A stretch of 64,000 nucleotides of DNA from Streptomyces lasiicapitis. GTDB taxonomy: Bacteria > Actinomycetota > Actinomycetes > Streptomycetales > Streptomycetaceae. Shown piece by piece: positions 27,975 through 35,828 of the stretch. The notes under the pieces are model-generated. The model was not told the origin of the DNA and made no database searches. It worked only from the letters and a program-made list of their open reading frames with translations. The number at the start of each line of letters is the position of its first letter. Position 1 is the stretch's first letter. The position numbers were made by a program, and so were the translations under genes. Location: contig NZ_BMNG01000027.1 of the NCBI RefSeq assembly GCF_014646335.1, forward strand, positions 24,624-88,623. The letters run 5' to 3'.

Positions 27975-28835
27975 CTATCCCCTTCCGGGGTGCCACAACA
28001 TGACCGCGCCGACCACTGCCGCCGCCGTCCCGGCCAGCAGGAGGGCGACGACGAAGGCGATGTTCAGCGCTCCCGAACGGCGGTCGGCCGCGAGGTCGGG
28101 GGTGTGGACGGCAGGGTCGGCAGGGGCGTAGTGGATGGTCAGGGCGCGGTGGAGGGACCGGCCCGGATCGGGGATGCCCCCGCCGGACAGGACGGTGACG
28201 TGGGCGCCCTCGTGGGTGGTGAAGGCGATGACTGGGGCGTGGACGACGATGTCGCGGCCGGACTCGTCGTCGGTGTGGACGTCCCGGGTGACGGCCACCA
28301 CCCGGGCCGGGACGGCTACGGCCGAGGCCAGCAGGGCGTTGCGGGCGCGCACGATGCGGATGTCGGGGCTCAGCACCGCGGCAGCCGTCAGCAGCGTGCC
28401 GAAGCCGAGCAGCGCCCATGGCCAGCCCCAGCGAACGGTCGCGTGGATTACCAGCCCGATGAGGAGCAGCATGACCGCGCAGTCGGGGCCCTCGCGCCCG
28501 GTCCGGTCCCCCGGGCCGCCCCGCACGACGGCGAACCGGAGAGGCTGCCCGGGCGGGTAGCACACGTCGATCTCCCGGCCCACCCAGGCCTCCTCGATCG
28601 CGTCGCCGTGCTTACCCGCGTTCGACAAGGTGAACTCCTGGCCCGTACCCGGGTCCTGGAACGTGAGCGTCACCGGTATCCCGGGCTTCCTGGAGTCGCC
28701 GTGAGCCGGCTGCTGCACTGCCACGATCCGCGCCTTCGCCCACACCGCTCGCTGGGCCCGGGTCACCCCGGCGAGCGAGCGTGCGTAGCCGAGCAGCGCC
28801 AGCCCGGCGGGTATCGCCCACCAGAACTCAAGCAC
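27975..28835 (-). CDS. DUF3592-like membrane protein (286 aa)
   Basis: GTG at 28835 is taken as the start because GAGGGG lies just before it; another GTG exists at 28856. The protein has an N-terminal helix (EFWWAIPAGLALLGYARSL) and a beta domain (PVTLTFQDPGTGQEFTLSN, IDVCYPPGQPLRF) characteristic of DUF3592. A central helical pair, a second beta domain (VIAFTTHEGAHVTVLSG, LTIHYAPADPAVH) and a terminal helix (AFVVALLLAGTAAAVVGAVM) follow. It carries two DUF3592-like units. It forms an operon with the 465-aa membrane protein. Function unknown. Confidence 0.75.
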   Translation of the reverse strand: MLEFWWAIPAGLALLGYARSLAGVTRAQRAVWAKARIVAVQQPAHGDSRKPGIPVTLTFQDPGTGQEFTLSNAGKHGDAIEEAWVGREIDVCYPPGQPLRFAVVRGGPGDRTGREGPDCAVMLLLIGLVIHATVRWGWPWALLGFGTLLTAAAVLSPDIRIVRARNALLASAVAVPARVVAVTRDVHTDDESGRDIVVHAPVIAFTTHEGAHVTVLSGGGIPDPGRSLHRALTIHYAPADPAVHTPDLAADRRSGALNIAFVVALLLAGTAAAVVGAVMLWHPGRG

Positions 28836-28970
28836 CTCGTGACCCCTCACAGGCACATCGACGCCGCGCTGCCGTACGCTTGTGCGTCGTACGGGATGCT
28901 GTGGCGTCTGCCGTGTCTGGTGATGACCGACAGTCCGCGAGACCGGCCAGTGCTGAACTCCAGCCGGGCG

Positions 28971-29396
28971 TCACGGGGCGACGCCGTCCCCGGCGTAGAG
29001 GTAGCCGCCCGGCCGCGCGGGGTCGGCGATCAGCAGGACCTGGTCGCCGGTGCGGGGGATGCGCAGTTTGGAGACGACGGTCTGGAGGGTGATCGGGTCG
29101 GTCGTCCCGGACGGCTGGAGGACCAGGTCGACGACCGGGTCGAAGTTGACAAGGCGGCCGGTGTCGCCGATCGACACGACGACGGCCGCTACGGTCGGCG
29201 CTCCCATGGCGAGCAGTTGCCGGACGTCCTGGCCGGACTGGTACGCGCCGATCGTCTGCTGGACCTTGGCGAAGTCCTCCTTGCCGAGGAACGCGCGCGT
29301 GGCACGGCCGTAGAAGCCCTTGCCGTCGGCCACCTGGTCGGCGATCTCGGCGGCCCGCGCCTCGCGGTTCTTGCCCTGCTTTCTGAAGATTCCCAT
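28971..29396 (-). CDS. Hypothetical protein (141 aa)
   Basis: ATG at 29396 with GGAGAAG upstream. A basic N-terminus (MGIFRKQGKNREARAAEIA) and a helical segment are followed by beta strands (AAVVVSIGDTGRLVNFDPVV, RTGDQVLLIADPARPGGYLY). The second half resembles the beta barrel of DUF3592-type or related proteins encoded just downstream, so a shared role is plausible. No signal peptide or catalytic motif is seen. Confidence 0.7.
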   Translation of the reverse strand: MGIFRKQGKNREARAAEIADQVADGKGFYGRATRAFLGKEDFAKVQQTIGAYQSGQDVRQLLAMGAPTVAAVVVSIGDTGRLVNFDPVVDLVLQPSGTTDPITLQTVVSKLRIPRTGDQVLLIADPARPGGYLYAGDGVAP

Positions 29397-29526
29397 GACC
29401 GCTTCTCCTTGTGGTGATGTCACGTGGTGATGTCATGTGCGGTGCGCGGTGTGGACGTTAGGCGGCCCGAACTCCCTACCGATCCCAGGTTCGCCCGCCC
29501 GTTCCCGTACGACGTACGCTCGCCGC

Positions 29527-30456
29527 ATGCCGCCGCCGAGCCAGCCGACCGACGCATGCCGATCTCGCGCCCTGGTCATCGACCGTGCCTGGCGTGGCCT
29601 CGGGCCGGGCCTTGAGTCGCTGAGCGGGCCCGGCGGGGCGCCGTTGACGCGGACGGTCAAGCTGATCGTGCTGCCGTTGATCGTCAGGCCGTCGCTGTGT
29701 CCCGAGCTCGCGGCGGATTTCCTCGAACCGGCGCAGGCCGCGCGCCTCGACGCGCTGGTCCAGGAGTCCGGTGCGCGTCTTCGGGCGACGGCTCAGTGGT
29801 TCACGCTGCTCAAGAAGACCCGCCGGGCTCTGGGGATCGTTGCGGGGCACCCCCAGGATCTGTACTTCCAGCGTTGTTTCGAGCTGGCGACCGAGTACGG
29901 GGCGCCGTCCGCCGGTGCGGACGCCGTGGCGAGGGGCGTGGTGGAGGACGTGGCGGACGCGGGCGGCGGACGTACCGTCGAAGCGTTGAAGGGTCATCTG
30001 GCGGACGGCGCGCGGCGGGCGCGGCTCGACGAGGAACTGGCCGCCGAGTGGGCGGACCGGCATCCTGTGGCCGCCGACGTCGGTGTGGCGGTCGCGCTGA
30101 CGGGCGAGGTGCTCGAAGCGTGCGGTGCGGCGCGGCCGGTGGGGAACTCGCCGCAGTACACGGCCATGGTCGAGGCGGGGCATGGCGGGCTGTTCGGCCG
30201 GGCGTTGTGGGCGCATGCCGACGAGGTCTGGGGCGTCGAGGAACTGCCGGCGCATCTGGGGCTGACCGCGCGCCAGGCGCCGCCGCGTCCGGAGGTGGGG
30301 CGCGCCGCCTCCACCGCCCTGGTAAGCGCCTTGCGATCGACTGGATACAACGAGAAGGGTCAGCTGACCCTCCACAGCCACCAGCGACGCTGCCGCCTGG
30401 AGCGGTACGGTGCGGGCGTAACCAGGGTGCCCCGGGCAGCCGTTGGACCTGTGTGA
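29527..30456 (+). CDS. Hypothetical protein, C-terminus possibly altered by IS insertion
   Basis: ATG at 29527 is the best start by content, although no ribosome-binding site is obvious. The helical, Ala-rich protein has LTRTVKLIVLPLIVRPSLCP, a segment RALGIVAGHPQDLYFQRCFE and no membrane or secretion signals. Natural-looking coding ends near residue 265 (RPEVGRAAS). The last ~40 residues are Arg/His-rich noise running up to the transposase start, so the original 3' end may have been replaced when the IS landed. The TGA stop overlaps the transposase GTG. Family unknown. Confidence 0.6.
   Translation: MPPPSQPTDACRSRALVIDRAWRGLGPGLESLSGPGGAPLTRTVKLIVLPLIVRPSLCPELAADFLEPAQAARLDALVQESGARLRATAQWFTLLKKTRRALGIVAGHPQDLYFQRCFELATEYGAPSAGADAVARGVVEDVADAGGGRTVEALKGHLADGARRARLDEELAAEWADRHPVAADVGVAVALTGEVLEACGAARPVGNSPQYTAMVEAGHGGLFGRALWAHADEVWGVEELPAHLGLTARQAPPRPEVGRAASTALVSALRSTGYNEKGQLTLHSHQRRCRLERYGAGVTRVPRAAVGPV
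30357..30370. repeat. Perfect 14-bp palindrome near IS boundary
   Basis: GGGTCAGCTGACCC is a perfect palindrome about 80 bp before the transposase fragment. It could mark an IS end or be a protein-binding site; nothing decides. Confidence 0.5.
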
Positions 30457-30905
30457 CAAGAACCAGAGAGCACGCCGAGGACACCCGCCCGCTGGTCTAC
30501 CAGTGCCGTCTGCCGCTGTCCACGAGCACCGTTAACTACCTCGCTGACCTGCTGCGACGCCACCTGAAGGCGATACGGTCCAGGTGGCGGATCCTGTCGC
30601 CCGGACGGATCGCGGTGATCGCCCTGGCCGTACTGCGCCATGACCAGCGCCTGGCCGACATGGCCGGCGGCAACAACGTGTCCGAGTCCACCGTCCGCCG
30701 CTGGCGCGACGAGCTGATCGCCCTGCTCGCCGCCCAGGCCCCGCGCCTGGACCGCGCCCTCATGAAGATCGCCAAGCGGGGCGGGAAGGTGGTCCTGATC
30801 GACGGCACCCTCATCCCCACCCAGCACCGCACCGGAAAGGCCGACCGGAAAAACTACTCCGGCAAACACCAAAGCCACGGCCTGCACTTCCTGTTCGACT
30901 GGTGA
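30453..30905 (+). pseudogene. Transposase N-terminal part (IS5-type, DDE_Tnp_4 family)
   Basis: GTG at 30453 opens a frame with the usual N-terminal helix-turn-helix region (RHDQRLADMAGGNNVSESTV, RRWRDELIALLAAQ). It continues to the first catalytic block (KVVLIDGTLIPTQHRTGKAD, NYSGKHQSHGLHFL), where the D of LIDGT is the first DDE residue. Normal sequence stops at about 30893 and three foreign codons precede TGA. The catalytic remainder is found on the opposite strand immediately downstream, so this copy is dead. Confidence 0.85.
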
Positions 30906-31168
30906 CCGTCCGGCAGCGAGGCCCTGGTTGGCGGTCTTCTGGCCGGGGGTGCGCTTGTGGGTGCGGGTGGCGGTGTAGCCGGTAATGATCACGGGGTCGC
31001 GTACGTCGTTGTCCAGGCCGCGGAAGGCGAGGTCCGCGAGGGCGCCGAGGCCAGCGGCGCGCAGGTGGGCCAGGACGTGGTCGTGGCGGGCGGCGGTGAT
31101 GTCGTGGGTGCGGCCGGGCCGGGCAGCAGATATCCAGATCAGGCGGCCTTTTCCATCGGTCAAGGCGG
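30894..31168 (-). pseudogene. Transposase C-terminal part of the same IS type, inverted
   Basis: On the minus strand ALTDGKGRLIWISAARPGRT is followed by HDITAARHDHVLAHLRAAG, DLAFRGLDNDVRDPVIITGY and TPGQKTANQGLAAGRSPVE. This directly continues the N-terminal fragment of the same family but lies tail-to-tail with it. It ends at 30894, where the plus-strand half also ends. The extreme C-terminus is missing. The arrangement implies an inversion or joining of two broken copies. Confidence 0.85.
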
Positions 31169-31307
31169 TTCCTGTCGGCCAGGCCCTGCTCGGTGAGGGA
31201 GTGGGCCAGGTGGCCCGCAGGGCGGGCCGCACCGGTCTCCAGGTCTCCGCTCGTTCGCCCGGGGGCGGAGGCTGACTGGGCTGCTGTTGCGGTGCGTCGG
31301 GCGGGGG

Positions 31308-31937
31308 TCAGGGGGGTGTGAGGGTGTCGAGCCGGGCGGCGAGGTCGGGGTGGGCGGCGGCCAGGTGGGGGCGGGTGGCGGTCAGGGGGGTGATGAGGTC
31401 GGTGGGGTCGTCGTGGGCGAGGGCGGCGTTGAGCTCGCTGACAGGGCGACGTGCGGCGGGGGGAAGGTCGGTGAGGGCGGTGATCTGGCCGGCCAGACGG
31501 CGCAGGTCGGCCGCGTTGCGGCGGGCCCAGGTGGCGGTGGTGCGGTCGGCGGCCCGGGCTTGGCGGGTGGCCGTCACGCGCTGTTCGCCGGTGGTTCCGG
31601 CCGGGCCGGGGCGGCCGCGCAGGTAGCGGCGTTCGGCGGCCTGGCGGCTGGCGACGCCGAGAGGGTGGGCGAGGTCGGCCCAGCTGGCTCCCGCGTCGCG
31701 GGCCGTTTCGATCAGGCCGGTCTCCCATCCGGCGAGCTGCTCGCGGACCTGCCGCAGCAGCATCAGGGAGGCCAGGGCCTGCTCCGGGCCCGGCCCGGTA
31801 TCGGGGGCGTTCGGGGTCTCGTGCTGGGCGGCGCGCAGGGCATCGTCTATGGCATTGAGGGCCGCCGCAGCGGCAAGGAACGACGCCGGGCTGTGGGCGT
31901 CGGTGCTGGTCGTGGACGGCTGGCCGGCCGGGGTCAC
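31308..31937 (-). CDS. rheA: HSP18 transcriptional repressor, RheA-like (209 aa)
   Basis: GTG at 31937 is chosen because GGGAGG lies five bases before it; a GTG two codons earlier overlaps that site. The helical protein (LNAIDDALRAAQHETP, LLRQVREQLAGWETGLIETA, RDAGASWADLAHPLGVASRQ, RLAGQITALTDLP) matches the Streptomyces 'HSP18 transcriptional regulator' family. A helix-turn-helix-like segment lies around residues 88-110. In S. albus RheA is the repressor and heat sensor encoded divergently from hsp18. Here the same divergent arrangement and operator sequence are present. Identity as RheA is inferred from context plus family. Confidence 0.75.
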   Translation of the reverse strand: MTPAGQPSTTSTDAHSPASFLAAAAALNAIDDALRAAQHETPNAPDTGPGPEQALASLMLLRQVREQLAGWETGLIETARDAGASWADLAHPLGVASRQAAERRYLRGRPGPAGTTGEQRVTATRQARAADRTTATWARRNAADLRRLAGQITALTDLPPAARRPVSELNAALAHDDPTDLITPLTATRPHLAAAHPDLAARLDTLTPP

Positions 31938-31954
31938 GGGCACCTCCCTCGGGT

Positions 31955-31973
31955 TGTCATCACGTAGACGACA
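31955..31973. promoter_or_regulatory. RheA-type operator, imperfect copy
   Basis: TGTCATC-N5-GACGACA lies 18 bp upstream of the repressor gene start and differs by one base from the RheA consensus. It is on the same helical side region as the perfect copy, centred 26 bp away. It probably serves autoregulation. Confidence 0.6.
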
Positions 31974-31980
31974 TCATGTT

Positions 31981-31999
31981 TGTCATCCATTGGATGACA
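31981..31999. promoter_or_regulatory. RheA-type operator, perfect copy
   Basis: TGTCATC-N5-GATGACA, with the inner bases extending the palindrome to 9-bp arms around a single T. It lies 67 bp upstream of the hsp18 start. The motif equals the operator reported for RheA in Streptomyces albus, as I recall it. Confidence 0.8.
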
Positions 32000-32065
32000 T
32001 GTTACAACGGTCTCAGTGAAGCGCATTGGCAGCAACTGCCCGAACCTGCTGGAGGTGTTTTCACG

Positions 32066-32497
32066 ATGTTGATGCGCACTGACCCCTTCCGTGAGCTGGA
32101 CCGGCTGGCACAGCAGCTGATGGGCCCGGGGACGTGGTCGAAGCCGTCGGCGATGCCGATGGACGCCTACCGCGAGGGCGACGAGTACGTGGTGGCATTC
32201 GACCTGCCCGGCGTCACCGCCGACGCGATCGACATCGACGTCGAGCGGAACATGCTCACCGTCAAGGCCGAGCGCCGACCGGTGGCGAAGGCTGACGACG
32301 TGCAGGCGGAGCTGTCCGAGCGGCCGATGGGTGTGTTCTCCCGCCAGATCGTGCTCGCCGACACCCTCGACACCGAGCGCATCAAGGCCGACTACGACGC
32401 GGGCGTGCTCATCCTGCGTATCCCGATCGCCGAGCGGGCCAAGCCCCGCAAGATCTCCATCGGCGTCGCGACCGACCACAAGGAAATCTCCGGCTGA
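32066..32497 (+). CDS. Small heat-shock protein Hsp18/Hsp20 (alpha-crystallin)
   Basis: ATG at 32066 follows GGAGGTG; upstream in-frame codons lie in the operator region and are excluded. The 143-residue protein has a short N-terminal arm (MLMRTDPFRELDRLAQQLMG). The alpha-crystallin domain spans ~35-125 (YREGDEYVVAFDLPGVTADA, ERNMLTVKAERR, GVFSRQIVLADTLD), with the conserved ADYDAGVLILRIP strand. A C-terminal tail contains the I-x-I-type motif ISIGV. It is an ATP-independent holdase against heat-unfolded proteins. Expression should be repressed by the divergent regulator at normal temperature. Confidence 0.95.
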   Translation: MLMRTDPFRELDRLAQQLMGPGTWSKPSAMPMDAYREGDEYVVAFDLPGVTADAIDIDVERNMLTVKAERRPVAKADDVQAELSERPMGVFSRQIVLADTLDTERIKADYDAGVLILRIPIAERAKPRKISIGVATDHKEISG

Positions 32498-32599
32498 CAC
32501 CGGCCGGACAGGTGCAGAGGACGGGCACCTGATCTCCCCCTCACCCCGTCCCCCGCACCCCGTGGGCAGTCCGCAGAACTAGAAGGGGTGGCGGCCGAG

Positions 32600-32995
32600 A
32601 TGGCTCTGCGACGCGAAGCGTTCCTCGACCACGTGAAGGAACGAGGCGAGTACGGCACGGTGGAGGAAGCCGAGCGTGCGGCACGTGTGGTGCTCGCTCT
32701 GCTCGGCGCGCATCTGGTCGGCGAGGTCCGTGCCCAGCTCGCGGCACGCCTGCCGGAGGGCTTCGCCCTGATCCTCCTCAACCCGCTGCAGAGCGCCGAA
32801 CCGCTGCCGCCGGAGCGGTTCGTCCGGGCGACTGCGGCCTGGATCGAGGGCGCCACCGAGCAGACCGCGACCTGGGACGTCAGCGCCGTCCTGTCGACGG
32901 TCGCCGACAGCGCGGGCGATGACCTGCTGGGGCAGATCCTGCTCCAGCTCCCCGCCGGCTACGACCTCCTCTTCGGCCGCCCCCAGCCCACCTGA
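32600..32995 (+). CDS. DUF2267 protein, first of two (131 aa)
   Basis: ATG at 32600 is preferred over GTG at 32588, because AGAAGGGG sits only one base from that GTG but 11 from the ATG. The helical protein has the DUF2267 signature: FLDHVKERGEYGTVEEAERA, LLGAHLVGEVRAQLAARLPE and a C-terminal GQILLQLPAGYDLLFGR. DUF2267 proteins often accompany hsp20 and stress genes in Streptomyces; biochemical role unknown. It sits 102 bp after hsp18 and 64 bp before its paralogue, so a heat-inducible operon is plausible. Confidence 0.9.
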   Translation: MALRREAFLDHVKERGEYGTVEEAERAARVVLALLGAHLVGEVRAQLAARLPEGFALILLNPLQSAEPLPPERFVRATAAWIEGATEQTATWDVSAVLSTVADSAGDDLLGQILLQLPAGYDLLFGRPQPT

Positions 32996-33059
32996 CCGAT
33001 ACGGCGGTGCCACACACCGGCACCACCCCACCCCGGCTCGACGAAAGGCATGCACCGCA

Positions 33060-33503
33060 GTGATCACCGACATGCGCGTACCACTTGAGCACCAGCAGCC
33101 GTACTCGACGGCATACGAGCAGATGCTGGAGAAGGTCCGCTACGAAGGCGCCTACCCCACCCGCGAGAAAGCCGACGAAGCCGTCCGCCTGGTCCTTTCG
33201 GGCCTGGGACGCCAGCTGACCGGCGACGAACGCGTCGACCTGGCCGCCCGCCTACCCTGGGAGGCCGCACGGGGCCTGACCGCGCAGATCCCCGACACCC
33301 GGCAGCTGACCGGGTGGGCCTTCGTCAAGGACCTCGCCGCCCGCACCAACGCCTCCCTGGCCACGACCCGGTGGGACACCGGCTCCGTCTTCGCGGCCGT
33401 CGCCGCCCACGCCGGCCCCGACCTTCTCACCCGCATCCTGCACCAGCTCCCCACCGGCTACGCGCTGCTGTTCGGCCGCGCCGAACTCACCCAGGCCGCG
33501 TAA
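33060..33503 (+). CDS. DUF2267 protein, second copy (147 aa)
   Basis: GTG at 33060 is taken as the start (AAAGG upstream); an ATG at 33072 is an alternative. It parallels the preceding gene: YEQMLEKVRYEGAYPTREKA, LSGLGRQLTGDERVDLAARL and TRILHQLPTGYALLFGRAEL. The shared ending LP-x-GY-x-LLFGR shows tandem duplication. It is soluble and helical. Context suggests the same heat-stress operon as hsp18. Confidence 0.9.
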   Translation: MITDMRVPLEHQQPYSTAYEQMLEKVRYEGAYPTREKADEAVRLVLSGLGRQLTGDERVDLAARLPWEAARGLTAQIPDTRQLTGWAFVKDLAARTNASLATTRWDTGSVFAAVAAHAGPDLLTRILHQLPTGYALLFGRAELTQAA

Positions 33504-33722
33504 ACAGTCCGTGCCCTGCCGACGCCAGGGAGGATTGGACGACGGCGCACGGCCCGCGCACCCCGCAGGGAGAGGCCGCCACGGCCCCGGCGTAACAGCC
33601 GGGCTGCGGACGGAGCCGGAGCCAAGGTGAAGACGACGTTGCCCGGGACGCCGGAGTGTCCCGGGCAGTACGTGCGGGCGCCAGCTGCGAGGCCACTCGG
33701 GTAGTTGCAGGTCTTCGCTGCC

Positions 33723-34061
33723 TCAGGCCGAGGCCGACGGAGCGGTTGACTCGGCGGCGCGGCGGTATTCGGCGTTGATGCGGCGGGCTTCTTCGAGCTG
33801 GTCTTCGAGGATGACGATGCGGCAGGCGGCCTCGATGGGGGTGCCCTGGTCGACGAGCTCACGGGCGCGGGCGGCGATGCGCAGCTGGTAGCGGGAGTAG
33901 CGCCGGTGGCCGCCCTCGGAGCGGAGCGGGGTGATCAGGCGGGCTTCGCCGATCGCGCGGAGGAAGCCCTGGGTGGTGCCGAGCATCTCGGCGGCCCGGC
34001 CCATGGTGTAGGCGGGGTAGTCGTCATCGTCGAGACGGCCGAAGGTGTCGTCTGCTGTCAT
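33723..34061 (-). CDS. Short MerR-type regulator, HspR-like (112 aa)
   Basis: ATG at 34061 is used; the frame extends upstream through a palindrome that cannot be coding. The protein has a MerR helix-turn-helix (YTMGRAAEMLGTTQGFLRAI, LITPLRSEGGHRRYSRYQLR) and a short coiled dimerisation tail (VILEDQLEEARRINAEYRRA). It has no effector domain. The size and sequence resemble HspR-like and other small MerR proteins next to stress genes. It converges on the DUF2267 genes. A 32-bp perfect palindrome lies 27 bp before its start and may be its operator. Confidence 0.85.
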   Translation of the reverse strand: MTADDTFGRLDDDDYPAYTMGRAAEMLGTTQGFLRAIGEARLITPLRSEGGHRRYSRYQLRIAARARELVDQGTPIEAACRIVILEDQLEEARRINAEYRRAAESTAPSASA

Positions 34062-34087
34062 TGCACCTCTCTGTGGAACACGCTTGA

Positions 34088-34119
34088 GGGGCCCTGGTGT
34101 CGTACGACACCAGGGCCCC
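34088..34119. repeat. Perfect 32-bp palindrome upstream of the MerR gene
   Basis: The arm ggggccctggtgtcgt is followed directly by its exact complement, with no spacer. It could be a high-affinity operator, a replication-block or terminator structure, or a recombination relic. There is no T-tract on either side, which weakens the terminator reading. Confidence 0.85.
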
Positions 34120-34898
34120 GAAGGAACTACACCATCTGCCAGCCCTGGTACTGCGCCGGCTTTCTGTTTCCGCTGACCCGACGGGAATGCTGTCGGGGGT
34201 GCGGGGATCGCGGTTGCTTGACCGGAGACCACCTCACTATCGATGTCCTGCGGTACCCGGGCTCAACACTCCACCCGGGCGATCCTGATGGCGCTCGGCT
34301 CCTCCGTTCTTCCTCGGTGATCAACTACGTACTTCCGGTACTGCGAACTGCTCGGTGGCCTGTGACAGCGCCACCCTTCGGCAGCCAGCCCCGTCGCCCG
34401 TCTTGCATCTGCTCTGGCTTAGAACCCCACTGCCGAACTTCCCGGTGCGCGCGCCCGCAGCCGACGCCTTCACCGAGGCACTGCTCACTGACTTCACTGC
34501 TGGGTACTGCGAACTGCACCTACCGGTACTGCCACTGCGGTACTGCTCACGGCGGCCCCTGATCACTGCGGGCCACCCGGTCCGGTCGCCAGTCCCGTCG
34601 CCGCCCTGCCACAACCCTGGCTTCGAAACTCCGCCACCGCACCGTCCTGCCAACTGCAACTGCGGGTACCGCTGCCCGGCAGTTCGTCTCTGCCAGGCCC
34701 TGCTGACTTCCTGGGCTACGAGAGAAACATAACCAGGCCACCACCCAATGTCTACTCCAGCCACGATAGATTTTCGCGTGTTCGACAATGAGGTAATCGA
34801 ACTCGAACAGTGCCGACACAGGGGTTGGCGGACCGCAGGCCGGGCACAAGCACCGCGCGGACAATCGGGCACGAAGGCGCAGAGGCCAGGGTGACCTG
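34120..34898. other. Non-coding region with dispersed GGTACTGC repeats
   Basis: No ORF here has coding character. The octamer GGTACTGC occurs at 34147, 34337, 34503, 34525 and 34539, twice followed by GAACTGC. A variant cluster sits near 34650-34672. Composition is less GC-biased than the genes. The repeats may be regulator-binding sites or remnants of a decayed repeat array. Confidence 0.6.
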
Positions 34899-35333
34899 AT
34901 GGACACGAAGAGCGTCACTGTCGTACCTGCGCGATCCGTGACGACCGTCGCCGTCGCACGCGACAGCGCCCGGGACTTCCTCGCGGGTCTTGTAAATCCG
35001 ATCCCGGCCGAGGCCGCCGACACCGTGGCCTTGGTCGTCTCGGAGCTCGTCACCAACGCCCTGCGCCACGGCGGCGGCGACTGCACCCTGGACCTGACCG
35101 CGCACTCGGACAGCATCGAGGTGGCCGTGCACGACCGCAGCCCGCAGGCGCCGCGCATGCGCATCCCTGACCTGGACGGCGGCACCGGAGGCTTCGGCTG
35201 GCCCATGGTCAACCGCCTCGCCCACACCACCTCGGTCACCCGCCGGCCGTCCGGCGGCAAGACGGTCAGCGCAATTCTCGCCCGGCAGCACCAAGGCGCC
35301 TCGGTGCCGTGGACCGCCCCGACCGAACCTTGA
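34899..35333 (+). CDS. ATP-binding regulatory kinase-like protein (HATPase_c_2, anti-sigma type)
   Basis: ATG at 34899 follows a GGTGACCTG leader. The 144-residue protein is a single GHKL ATPase domain: a SARDFLAGL region, N-box VVSELVTNALRHG (Glu and Asn for ATP-Mg), G1-box VAVHDRSPQAPR and G2 region DGGTGGFGWPMVNRLA. This is the RsbW/SpoIIAB-like family very common in Streptomyces, which binds or phosphorylates anti-sigma antagonists or sigma factors. No DUF397 or XRE partner lies adjacent. Upstream is the GGTACTGC repeat region. Confidence 0.9.
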   Translation: MDTKSVTVVPARSVTTVAVARDSARDFLAGLVNPIPAEAADTVALVVSELVTNALRHGGGDCTLDLTAHSDSIEVAVHDRSPQAPRMRIPDLDGGTGGFGWPMVNRLAHTTSVTRRPSGGKTVSAILARQHQGASVPWTAPTEP

Positions 35334-35577
35334 AGGCCCTGCGGTCACCCCTCACCTGACGGTCGGATCGCTTCGCAGAAAGGGCCCTTTGCCGGAGCAT
35401 GATCGAGAAGGGCCGCAGAACCCTCGCCAATCCCGGATCGGTTCTCAGGACCCGTTCTCGCCCAAAAGCGGGTTGGGTGTGGCTCGTCTCCAGTGAGCCT
35501 CTTTCGGGCTCGGTCGTTGCTGATCGCGGTGGTTTGCCGGATCGTCGTGTCCAGGGCTCGGGTTTGTGGGGGCGTCG

Positions 35578-35782
35578 ATGGTCTCGTGGCTGGAGGAGTT
35601 GGAGAGGCGGGAGGCCCGCGCGAGAGCGGATCTTTGAACTGCGGGGGCAGACCGAGGAGTTGGCGGAGCAGCTGACCGAGAAGGAAGACGTGGTCTCCCG
35701 GTTGGAGATCACCCGGGAAACGATGGAACACGCACGCCTCTATCCCCGCCCCGACCAGGCCAGTTACTGCCTGACAGCCTGA
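35578..35782 (+). pseudogene. Frameshifted remnant of a small coiled-coil protein
   Basis: ATG at 35578 starts VSWLEELERREARARADL and hits a stop. In another frame IFELRGQTEELAEQLTEKED and VVSRLEITRETM continue the same heptad-rich helix. I recall similar short coiled-coil proteins near transposase genes in Streptomyces, so this is probably a fragment of a mobile element. Remaining sequence from 35334 to 35828 shows nothing else. Confidence 0.55.
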
Positions 35783-35828
35783 ACGACCTCACACAACGAG
35801 ACTTGGGGAGGGAGCCTGGCCTGGTATG

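Noticed and set aside
29437..29526. Upstream GTG start for the hypothetical protein at 29527
   Set aside because: The extra residues are Cys/Trp/Arg-rich and lie in the promoter area shared with the divergent gene.
34321..34872. Minus-strand 183-codon ORF through the GGTACTGC repeat zone
   Set aside because: Composition is unlike a protein, with no ribosome site and no third-position GC bias; the repeats are better treated as non-coding.
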